Shown here piece by piece: positions 1 through 7,204 of a stretch of DNA of 64,000 bases (position 1 is the stretch's first letter; each line of letters starts with the position of its first letter). The translations under genes were made by a program, and so were the position numbers. The notes under the pieces were generated by a model. The model saw only the letters and a program-made list of their open reading frames with translations, ran no database searches and was not told where the DNA came from. Source of the DNA: Planctomycetota bacterium (GTDB lineage: Bacteria > Planctomycetota > UBA8108 > JACQVS01); contig JANQLS010000192.1 of NCBI GenBank assembly GCA_028280485.1, positions 36,450 through 100,449 of the forward strand, written 5' to 3'.

Positions 1-1421
1 GGTTCACTAAAAATCGGCCCTGCGAGACGTCGGAAAACATCCGCAACCTTGAGCTCTACATCTTCGTGAGGAGCAACAAACGTCGTCACTCCTCTCGATT
101 TATAGGCGAGAGCTTCAAGAAGAGGAGTGTTGACGTCGGAACCCACTCCGAAGGTAAAAATTCGTCTTTTAAACGGATTGTGCTTGCTGGCAAGTTCTCG
201 GATAAGATCTTCCCGCGTTTGCCCGATAGTGGGTAATCCATCCGTTAAAAAGAGGACGATCGGAAGCACATCTTCACGAGGCTTTCTTCTCAAGGCTTCA
301 ACTAAAGCATCGTGGATATTCGTTCCCCCACGAGCGGAGATGGTTTCTAAGTACTTTTGTGCTCGAAGGGTCGTTTCCTTGTTTTTGAATACCGACTCAC
401 TGGAAAACACATCCACCGATTCGTTATAGACCAACAGATTAAAGGCTTCACCTTCATCCAGTCCGCTGATCACTTGTAGAGCTGCCGACTTCACTTGGTC
501 AATTTTTTCACCGCTCATACTTCCGGAGCGATCTAAGACTAAAGTCACTTCTCGTTTAAGTTTCTTCTTTTTTAAACCCTCAATCTCTGTGGGCAATCCC
601 GCCATAAGAAGAAAGTAACCGCCTCCCACTTTAGGATCGGGATAGGCGAGGAGAGAAGCGGTGATGTCTCCCTCTTCTAATAAGTAAGAAAAACGAAAAG
701 AACCCGGTTGGATTTTTCCATTTTTGTTGAGGCGAACGTGGAGCTTCTTCGGATCGATGACTCGAGTTTCAATATTGTGACTCGGAGAATATGAAGTTGA
801 GATCGACTCGGGAGACTTAACGCTCAAACTGATTTCCCAGGGCACTCGATAATCGATGGATTCACTTCTTGGCAGAATGTAATCCACTCGATTTCCATTC
901 TTAGTTAAAAGTTGCTCGTAGGTCACTTGCACCTTTTGAGTTCCATTAGCGGCAACCGGAAAGACACTACTTTTAAGCAGATTGAGACCTACGAACTCAA
1001 GAAGAGCGGGATCATTAGATGCAGCGACGATGCGATCATAAATTTGTCGAGCTTCTTGAACTGGCAGAATCTTAAATTCCACTTCCTTCGAATTGCCCTG
1101 GAAGGTAAATCCCCTTAAGACACTTCCATCGGGAACAGGGATGAGAAGCTCTGCATTAATTTGTCGAGGAGAGGGATTCTTGAGGTCATAAGTCAGTTGG
1201 GTCACCGCTACATGAGCATCGATAGAAATGTTCGCTTTAATCTTTTCGACGATCACTTCGGGACCCGGCCAACGACGAGGAGCCCGATTCAAGTTGGTAT
1301 GGATCACTCGAGTTTGAGAGATCGCGTAGTGATTGAAAGAACTCTGAGCTTGAGCTTCCAGTGAAGCTTGAGCTCCAAGGAGAAAAACCATGGAAAAGAG
1401 CAGGAGTGTCGGGCGCTTCAT
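1..1421 (-). CDS. VIT and von Willebrand A domain secreted protein (C-terminus cut by window edge)
   Basis: Read on the minus strand from the ATG at 1421; 473 residues are visible and the frame is open to the left edge. A signal peptide (about residues 1-25, MKRPTLLLFSMVFLLG then small residues) is followed by a VIT-type beta domain (about 55-180, with PSPRQINAELLIPVPDGSVL and an EARQIYDRIV segment) and a VWA domain starting near residue 290. The MIDAS metal-binding motif DRSGSMSG begins at D297, with the later conserved FLTDGLPT and the threonine of GGTNIHDAL also present. The architecture matches the bacterial inter-alpha-trypsin-inhibitor heavy-chain-like family, envelope proteins thought to bind proteins through a metal ion. 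It is divergent from the symporter gene to its right. The C-terminus and any sorting tail lie outside the window. Confidence 0.88.
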   Translation of the reverse strand, partial: MKRPTLLLFSMVFLLGAQASLEAQAQSSFNHYAISQTRVIHTNLNRAPRRWPGPEVIVEKIKANISIDAHVAVTQLTYDLKNPSPRQINAELLIPVPDGSVLRGFTFQGNSKEVEFKILPVQEARQIYDRIVAASNDPALLEFVGLNLLKSSVFPVAANGTQKVQVTYEQLLTKNGNRVDYILPRSESIDYRVPWEISLSVKSPESISTSYSPSHNIETRVIDPKKLHVRLNKNGKIQPGSFRFSYLLEEGDITASLLAYPDPKVGGGYFLLMAGLPTEIEGLKKKKLKREVTLVLDRSGSMSGEKIDQVKSAALQVISGLDEGEAFNLLVYNESVDVFSSESVFKNKETTLRAQKYLETISARGGTNIHDALVEALRRKPREDVLPIVLFLTDGLPTIGQTREDLIRELASKHNPFKRRIFTFGVGSDVNTPLLEALAYKSRGVTTFVAPHEDVELKVADVFRRLAGPIFSE

Positions 1422-1495
1422 GACGTTCAGCCTTTAGTTGGGTTTTAAAGTAAGAATCTAAATTGCCTCTATAGAAACTGTACCCCCTTCACCGG

Positions 1496-1516
1496 CAAAG
1501 GCTTGTAAAGCCTTTG
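1496..1516. promoter_or_regulatory. Perfect 9+3+9 inverted repeat between divergent genes
   Basis: CAAAGGCTT-gta-AAGCCTTTG is a perfect inverted repeat in the 235-base gap between the divergent VWA gene (start 1421) and the symporter gene (start 1657). It lies about 75 bases before one start and 140 before the other. The position suits an operator serving one or both promoters, and no T-run follows that would make it a terminator. The rest of the gap is AT-rich and holds no convincing ORF. The function is inferred from position only. Confidence 0.4.
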
Positions 1517-1656
1517 TAACCCCTATATCGCCTTAATTTATAGATACTTATAAATTTGAATTTGGTTTCTAAATTCAGCCTTGAGTACAATGCTCCGCTA
1601 ATTCATGTTTGGGTTTAAGTCACACGGCTGAATGGCATCTGAAAGCTGACGTTTTT

Positions 1657-3213
1657 ATGGACTTTAATTTCGTTTCAAATTTCTCAGCGATCGATTGGGT
1701 GATCGTGGCGATTTATATCAGCCTGACGGTCCTTATCGGCATTTGGGCCAACCGCGCCATCCACAACATGACGGATTACTTGGTCGCAGGCCGCTCTCTC
1801 AAATCGTTCTTGAGCATCGCCACCATGGTGGGAAGTGAATTAGGTTTGGTGACAGTGATGTTCGCCGCCCAAAAAGGATTCACGGGCGGCTTCGCGGCGT
1901 TTCATATCGGATTGATTGCCGGAATCGTCACCCTCATCGTAGGCTTCACCGGATTTATTGTCGTTCCTCTAAGAAAGCTAAGAGTGAAGACCATTCCGGA
2001 GTTCTACGAAAAACGATACGGAAAAGATGTTCGAGTCTTTGGGGGCTTAATTTTAGCTCTCGCGGGGATCCTTAATATGGGGATGTTTCTCAAAGCCGGA
2101 GCACTCTTTATTTCCGGCTTAACCGGATTGGATAACCCCGACACAATTAAATACATCATGACCGCCCTCATCCTCTTGGTTTTGTTTTACACCATCTTGG
2201 GAGGCATGGTTTCAGTCGTGATCACCGATTACATTCAATTTGTCGTACTATCGATCGGCATGATCATCGCTGTGATCCTCGCCTTCAACGAAGTGGGCTG
2301 GACAGGGATGGTTGAGGGAGTTCAATCCATCCACGGCGAAAAAGGATTCAATCCCCTCGATACCGATGGCTTTGGACCCTCGTACATCGTTTGGATGGTG
2401 TTCACTGCCGGTTTGGTTTCCTGCGCTGTGTGGCAAACCTCCGTCATGAGAGCTTGTGCAGCCGAAAGTACTCAAGTCGTGAGAAAGCTTTACATGTTTT
2501 CTTCGATCGGGTTCATGATTCGTTTCTTAGTACCTCAGTTCTTAGGTATCTGTGCTTTGGTTTGGCTCTGTCAACATCCCGAAGTCAAAGAGGCTCTCTT
2601 CCCAGGAGGGGAGCCAGCAACGTCTCAAGAAGCCAAAGATTTCACGATGAAGGCGATGCCGGTCTTTCTCAGCCAAATCTTACCCGTAGGTTTGCTGGGA
2701 CTCATCGGAAGCGGAATGTTAGCTGCTTTTATGTCGACCCATGACAGCTACCTTCTCTGTTGGGCTTCGGTGCTTTCTGAAGATGTCGCTCATCCCTGTG
2801 TTCAAACCTTTAAAGGAAAATCCCTCTCTACAAAAGCTCGTTTAACTCTTTCACGAACATTTATATTCACCATCGGAATTTTCCTTTTGGTTTGGAGCCT
2901 CTGGTATCCCCTAGGAGATGATCTTTGGGATTATATGGCCATCACTGGCGCCATCTATTTCACCGGAGCGTTCGCCCTTTTAGTTTTAGGACTCTATTGG
3001 AAACAAGCAAGTCGAGTAGGTGCCTACGGTGCCTTACTCTGTGGCTTACTCTCCATCTGCGGATTAGGCCAAGTGAGAAAAGCATTGGGTTTCCCAGATT
3101 GGATTTCTTCTGAACATGTTGGTATTACCGCTACTGTCTTAGCCTTAACTTTGATGGTCACTTTAAGTGTTCTCTTCCCCAACCGTGAACAAGAGAAAGG
3201 AGCCTCCTCATGA
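1657..3213 (+). CDS. Sodium:solute symporter (SSS family)
   Basis: An integral inner-membrane transporter of about 518 residues, which is the usual SSS length. Hydrophobic segments run from residue 10 (AIDWVIVAIYISLTVLIGIW) to the C-terminus, about 13 in all. Family features are visible: the GRSL(K)SF stretch after TM1, the KTIPEFYEKRYG loop after TM3, TILGGMVSVVITDYIQF in TM5, and a STHDSYLLCWASVLSEDV segment near the Na-site helix. The ATG at 1657 was chosen; a TTG at 1609 in frame would add 16 hydrophilic residues before TM1. The stop overlaps the ATG of a small membrane peptide by 4 bases, and a galactokinase-like gene follows. A sugar substrate is therefore plausible but inferred only from context. 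Confidence 0.9.
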   Translation: MDFNFVSNFSAIDWVIVAIYISLTVLIGIWANRAIHNMTDYLVAGRSLKSFLSIATMVGSELGLVTVMFAAQKGFTGGFAAFHIGLIAGIVTLIVGFTGFIVVPLRKLRVKTIPEFYEKRYGKDVRVFGGLILALAGILNMGMFLKAGALFISGLTGLDNPDTIKYIMTALILLVLFYTILGGMVSVVITDYIQFVVLSIGMIIAVILAFNEVGWTGMVEGVQSIHGEKGFNPLDTDGFGPSYIVWMVFTAGLVSCAVWQTSVMRACAAESTQVVRKLYMFSSIGFMIRFLVPQFLGICALVWLCQHPEVKEALFPGGEPATSQEAKDFTMKAMPVFLSQILPVGLLGLIGSGMLAAFMSTHDSYLLCWASVLSEDVAHPCVQTFKGKSLSTKARLTLSRTFIFTIGIFLLVWSLWYPLGDDLWDYMAITGAIYFTGAFALLVLGLYWKQASRVGAYGALLCGLLSICGLGQVRKALGFPDWISSEHVGITATVLALTLMVTLSVLFPNREQEKGASS

Positions 3214-3377
3214 ATCCTTGGGCTACTTTTTGGGGGATTGTGTTTTTACTCGCGTTCGGGTCATTCGCCATTTTGGCCGTCGTCATTTCGATCGGCGGTT
3301 TTGGTGATTTACGAGCGCTATTGAAAAAGCTTATCCATTCCAGACCCGAAGAAGATTCGACCAACGAGTCCAATTGA
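3210..3377 (+). CDS. Small single-span membrane protein coupled to the symporter
   Basis: A 55-residue ORF whose ATG overlaps the symporter stop (ATGA), preceded by AGAAAGGAGCC as a good ribosome-binding site inside the symporter gene. It starts MNPWATFWGIVFLLAFGSFA, has one transmembrane helix (about residues 5-30), then GDLRALLKKLIHSRPEEDS and a short acidic tail. Small one- or two-helix partners translated with SSS or NSS transporters are known (for example the DUF4212 small subunits and MetS). This one fits the pattern by position, size and topology; I cannot assign it to a named family. Translational coupling suggests a fixed ratio with the transporter. It could be a subunit, an assembly factor or a regulator of the symporter. 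Confidence 0.72.
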   Translation: MNPWATFWGIVFLLAFGSFAILAVVISIGGFGDLRALLKKLIHSRPEEDSTNESN

Positions 3378-3383
3378 TCCGCC

Positions 3384-4757
3384 TTGAAACTATTCGATGC
3401 TTCTCCTCATAAGGAACTGACGTTGAGCTCACTCAAGGCTGCCGTGAACGGCTTTGGATTCAGTGATCCTTCTCAATCGAAAGTCCTTCAACATTTTGAA
3501 GATCTTCATCAATCCCATCTTCAAGATCCAATACCCGATGAATCCTGGGTCTTGTTTGTTCCCGGAAGAATCGAATGGTTAGGAAAGCACACCGACTACG
3601 CAGGAGGGGCCTCTCTGATCTCAGCTTTGGAAAATGGTTTTTACGCTTTAATTCAACGTAGTGACTCACCCGAACTGAAAATACGAGAGCTTGGATCGGA
3701 TCGCGCGGCGAGTTGGGACCTCAACAACGGCAACCTCATTCAATCCGAGGGTGAATCCCGTTGGCTCATTTACCCCCAAACCGTAATCAAAAGGATTCTT
3801 TTAAATTTTAAGCAAAAATTGAGCGGTGTTCAGATCACCTTTAAAAGTGATCTCCCAGAAGCTTCCGGCATGAGCAGTTCAAGCGCTCTCATGATCATGA
3901 TCTTTTTAGCCATCGCTCAAGTGAACGACCTCCCCCGGTCTTCAGAATTTACTAAGAATATTATCAACTTAAACGACTTAGCTCTTTACTTAGCTTGTAT
4001 TGAAAACGGAAGTTCATTCAAAGATTTAGAAGGAGAACGAGGCGTTGGTACGTTCGGAGGCAGCGAAGATCATACTGCGATCCTCAAAGGGAAATCTGAT
4101 CATCTCCACCATTTTGGCTACGGGCCTCTCCAAGAAAACTTGTCAGTGCGTTTACCCAAAGATTACCGATTGGCTTTAGCAACCTGTGGGATCCAGGCTG
4201 AAAAGACCCAAGAAGCCTTAGAGAAATATAACGAGTTATCCCTTTTAACCCAACGAGCCGTTCAACTTTGGAATGAGCATTCTTCACTAAAGGTTAAACA
4301 ACTTGAAGAGATTCGTATTCAAGATTCAAGCTCAAGAAAAACATTAAATTCTTACTTCAAATCGGAGCTTAACCGAGGGCGATTAAAAGAGAGGACTCAA
4401 CATTTCTATACAGAAATGCAACTCCTTAATCCATCCCACTGGATTCGCGATGGTCAGCTCGATGTTCAACTCTTTAGCTTAGTGGCGAATCTGTCTCATG
4501 AAGGAGCGGTGGAACTTCTAAAGAACCAAATTCCCGAAACCGCTTACTTAGCACGAGCTGCAACTCAAGTGGGGGCAACGGGTGCCTCCGCCTTCGGGGC
4601 GGGTTTCGGAGGTTCAGTTTGGGCTTTATTTAATTCGGGTGAAGCTCAAGTAGGATTGAAGCGCTGGAAAGAAATCTACTCACAAAAATTTCCTGAAGCC
4701 GCTGAGAAGGCAAAGTTTTTCCTAAGTCACCCGGGGCCGGGTGCGGGGTTTGTGTAG
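3384..4757 (+). CDS. Galactokinase-like GHMP kinase
   Basis: A cytoplasmic sugar kinase of 457 residues. It begins at TTG 3384, six bases after the small membrane gene. The galactokinase signature is at residues 61-75 (GRIEWLGKHTDYAGG), the ATP-binding GHMP motif at 157-169 (LPEASGMSSSSAL), the presumed catalytic Asp in VGTFGGSEDHTAI at about D229, and the third GHMP motif near the C-terminus (GATGASAFGAGFGGSVWAL). The usual GEHTDY sugar-binding Glu is Lys here (K68), and the GIMDQ region is replaced by GGSEDH, so the substrate may be a sugar other than galactose. The linkage with an Na-dependent symporter and a small membrane partner suggests uptake and phosphorylation of one substrate. The stop codon TAG lies inside a palindromic repeat element. 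Confidence 0.85.
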   Translation: MKLFDASPHKELTLSSLKAAVNGFGFSDPSQSKVLQHFEDLHQSHLQDPIPDESWVLFVPGRIEWLGKHTDYAGGASLISALENGFYALIQRSDSPELKIRELGSDRAASWDLNNGNLIQSEGESRWLIYPQTVIKRILLNFKQKLSGVQITFKSDLPEASGMSSSSALMIMIFLAIAQVNDLPRSSEFTKNIINLNDLALYLACIENGSSFKDLEGERGVGTFGGSEDHTAILKGKSDHLHHFGYGPLQENLSVRLPKDYRLALATCGIQAEKTQEALEKYNELSLLTQRAVQLWNEHSSLKVKQLEEIRIQDSSSRKTLNSYFKSELNRGRLKERTQHFYTEMQLLNPSHWIRDGQLDVQLFSLVANLSHEGAVELLKNQIPETAYLARAATQVGATGASAFGAGFGGSVWALFNSGEAQVGLKRWKEIYSQKFPEAAEKAKFFLSHPGPGAGFV

Positions 4758-5016
4758 TCCGCACAATGTAGTCCGCAGGCTCCGCCTGCGGCCTTCCTTA
4801 GTTCACACTATCAATGTCCTATCTACCCTCGATTCAAGCAATCGTAACTTTTAGTCGTCTCGTTCCGCGAGGCGATTTATGGATACGGGGTTTATTTGTG
4901 CAAACTAAAGTAGGCTTGGACGAATGATCTCTTAAAGGTCTGTATGAATCTATAATTATGTAGCTTTGCCAGGGAGGGCCGCACGCGGAGCCTGCGGACT
5001 ACTACATACGGACTAC
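4752..5016. repeat. Inverted pair of REP-like palindromes (TAGTCCGCAGGC family)
   Basis: The whole gap between the convergent kinase and ligase genes is one structure. The left arm 4768-4793 and right arm 4977-5002 are inverted repeats matching at 25 of 26 positions. Each arm is itself palindromic (CCGCAGGC-tcc-GCCTGCGG). Outside each arm is a second short copy of TGTAGTCCG, one on each side. The about 180-base interior has no ORF. The TAG within the outer copies is the stop codon of both flanking genes. The arrangement resembles a BIME-type pair of REP units or a small inverted-repeat element. No transposase is present. Confidence 0.8.
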
Positions 5017-7028
5017 AGCACCATCTCCAAGAATGCTTCTTCAGACAAAATCTCTGTGCCCAGGTCGCGGGCTTTCTTTGCCTTACTGGAGGTGGAATTT
5101 GGATCCGCCATCACTAAGTAATTTAAGCCAGCCGAAACTCCTGAGAGAGCTTTTCCTCCATTGGCTTTAACTAAATCTTGAAGCTGCTTACGAGTCCAAC
5201 GCTTCTCTGTTTCAGGATTGATGGCTTTGACGGAACCGGTAAAACAAAATGTTTTTCCTTCTAAAATCCCACCTTCTTCGTCGCCTTCGGCCGGAGGGGG
5301 AGGGTCGACGATCGTGACTCCCACTGAGAGTAATTTTTCGATACGATCTTTTCGGCCTTCAATTCCTTGAACTACCTTTTCTGCCAAAATTTCGGCGAAA
5401 CCCTTAACGGCGGCCAAGTCAGCGACCTTAGCCTTTTGAATATCTTCGAGCTTTCGAAAGCCATCATCGATGAGCATCTGAGCACGGGATCTTGAAAATT
5501 CTTGAACGTTTAACGCCGCCAAAAATCGATCGAGGCTTGGGTTCGCACTCTCAGCGATGTTACTGATCATCTTTTGAGCTAAAGTTTCTCCCATTCGATC
5601 TAATGGAATGAGATCATCCACTTTGAGGGTGTAGAGATCAGCAGGGTCCTCAATAAGGTTTTTGTCGATAAAAATTTCAATCCACTTTTCACCAATGGAA
5701 TCGATCTCTAATTCGTCGATCCATTTTTTAATGTCACCATAAATTTTTCCGGGACAATCGGGATTCACACATCGAAGGTACTTTGAATCAATTTCTAGTT
5801 TTTGATCACACGCCGGGCAATATAACGGAGGCTCTGGTGGATCACCCCCGAGTTCTTCGATGACCTTGACTACCTGTGGAATCACATCCCCTTTTCGCTC
5901 AACTAAAACGCGATCCCCAATTTTTAAATCGAGGTCTTGGAGATAATCGAGGTTGTGTAAAGTGGCATTAGAAACCGTTACCCCTGCAATTTTTACGGGC
6001 TCTAATCGAGCAACGGGAGTCACTCTTCCCCCGATTCCTAAAGACCAATCGACATCGTTTAAGGTCGTCACTCTCCCTTCACTCACAAATTTATAAGCAG
6101 CTGCAAATCGAGGGCGATTGCTGACAACTCCCAGCTCTTCTTGAAGTGCGATGGAATCCGACCGAATCACCAGTCCGTCGATCTCGTAATCTAATGAAGC
6201 TCGTTTTCCGGGGATGCCTTCGGCTGGATCTCCGGCATACTCAAGAAAGATCTCTTTAATACGATCGAGATCCACCTGTTCAAAACCATCGGCCACCACC
6301 ACCTTGAGCTTCTTTCGCATGAACTCCATTTTCTGGGCCTCAGTTTCAAACTGAAGGCCTTCGCCTACAACATCAAAGAAGAAGAGTTCAAAGTGTTTAG
6401 CTAAAGATCGATCTCCATGTTTCTTTCGGGACGTACCGCTGACTGTATTACGCGGATTGGCGAATCCCACAGTCTCAAAGTGCTTCTTAAATTTACTCAA
6501 GCGTAAAATAACTTCACCACGAAGACTTCCGGTGAACTGTTCGGGAAGCGACTTCAGTACATTTTTAAAATGAATCGCGTTATGAGTGATGACTTCCCCC
6601 ACGAATCCATCACCCCGAGTAATCGCATCGACCAATCGCCCGCCTTCGTATTCGAGCTCTAAACTGATCCCATCCAACTTTTCTTGAACTAAAAAGAGAG
6701 GACCCGTTTTCTCAGCCCAGGCGTCCAATCGATCCTCAGGTACTTTGTCTAAGGATCCCATCGGAATCTTATGTTCCTTAGTGGGTAAACCCACTCCCTC
6801 GATCAATGGAGCACCAACCTCAGCGAGAACCTCGCTTTCAGGCGCGAGCTCCTGCAATTGCTCTACGAGAGTATCGAATTCTTCATCACTAATTTCAGGT
6901 TGCTGATTGTAGTAGAGCTGACGGTGATACCGGATGGAGTGCTCGAGCTTATCGACTTGTTCAGCGAGGGATTCAGCTTGATCGTTCACGGGAAACCCAA
7001 AGGATCTTAGATATGCTATTAAGGACAA
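5013..7028 (-). CDS. ligA: NAD-dependent DNA ligase (divergent LigA type)
   Basis: Seals nicks in replication and repair using NAD. The 671 residues are the normal length. Domain Ia (YHRQLYYNQQPEISDEEFD, about 34-52) binds NMN; the adenylation motif is EKLDG with the lysine at K117. Then come GEVIL, DYEIDGLVIR, AAYKF and the OB-fold (GGRVTPVARLEPV, SNATLHN). A Cys4 zinc finger (CPACDQ...CVNPDCPG), helix-hairpin-helix repeats and a C-terminal BRCT domain (GKTFCFTGSV) complete it. The stretch usually reading NPRNAAAGSLRQ is NPRNTVSGTSRKKHG here, so this may be a second, divergent ligase of the genome. The start is TTG at 7028, directly next to a repeat element, with no clear ribosome-binding site; GTG at 6989 is an alternative. 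Confidence 0.92.
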   Translation of the reverse strand: MSLIAYLRSFGFPVNDQAESLAEQVDKLEHSIRYHRQLYYNQQPEISDEEFDTLVEQLQELAPESEVLAEVGAPLIEGVGLPTKEHKIPMGSLDKVPEDRLDAWAEKTGPLFLVQEKLDGISLELEYEGGRLVDAITRGDGFVGEVITHNAIHFKNVLKSLPEQFTGSLRGEVILRLSKFKKHFETVGFANPRNTVSGTSRKKHGDRSLAKHFELFFFDVVGEGLQFETEAQKMEFMRKKLKVVVADGFEQVDLDRIKEIFLEYAGDPAEGIPGKRASLDYEIDGLVIRSDSIALQEELGVVSNRPRFAAAYKFVSEGRVTTLNDVDWSLGIGGRVTPVARLEPVKIAGVTVSNATLHNLDYLQDLDLKIGDRVLVERKGDVIPQVVKVIEELGGDPPEPPLYCPACDQKLEIDSKYLRCVNPDCPGKIYGDIKKWIDELEIDSIGEKWIEIFIDKNLIEDPADLYTLKVDDLIPLDRMGETLAQKMISNIAESANPSLDRFLAALNVQEFSRSRAQMLIDDGFRKLEDIQKAKVADLAAVKGFAEILAEKVVQGIEGRKDRIEKLLSVGVTIVDPPPPAEGDEEGGILEGKTFCFTGSVKAINPETEKRWTRKQLQDLVKANGGKALSGVSAGLNYLVMADPNSTSSKAKKARDLGTEILSEEAFLEMVL

Positions 7029-7029
7029 A

Positions 7030-7113
7030 GCCGAGTTGGGACCAACTCGGCCGCGAGCGTAGGCTTGTAGAGTTTACGCTCGCGGAGTGAAGGCCGCAGC
7101 CCCAAAAGGGGCT
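7030..7113. repeat. REP-like double/triple hairpin (GCCGAGTTGG family), copy 1
   Basis: Adjacent perfect stems: GCCGAGTTGG-ga-CCAACTCGGC (7030-7051), CCGCGAGCGTA-13 nt-TACGCTCGCGG (7051-7085) and AGCCCC-aaaa-GGGGCT (7098-7113). A related copy with a changed second stem lies at 63934-63990. It sits between the molybdo-enzyme gene end (7205) and the ligase start (7028) and touches the ligase start codon, so on the minus strand it would form the 5' leader of the ligase mRNA. It may also block read-through. No transposase or protein-coding content is seen. Confidence 0.75.
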
Positions 7114-7204
7114 ATGCCAAAAACATAGGGAAGAATTGCCAGGTCGGTTGAATAATTGTCGGAACGACCTTTATTCAACTTAAAAAACACATTGAACGAG
7201 CATT

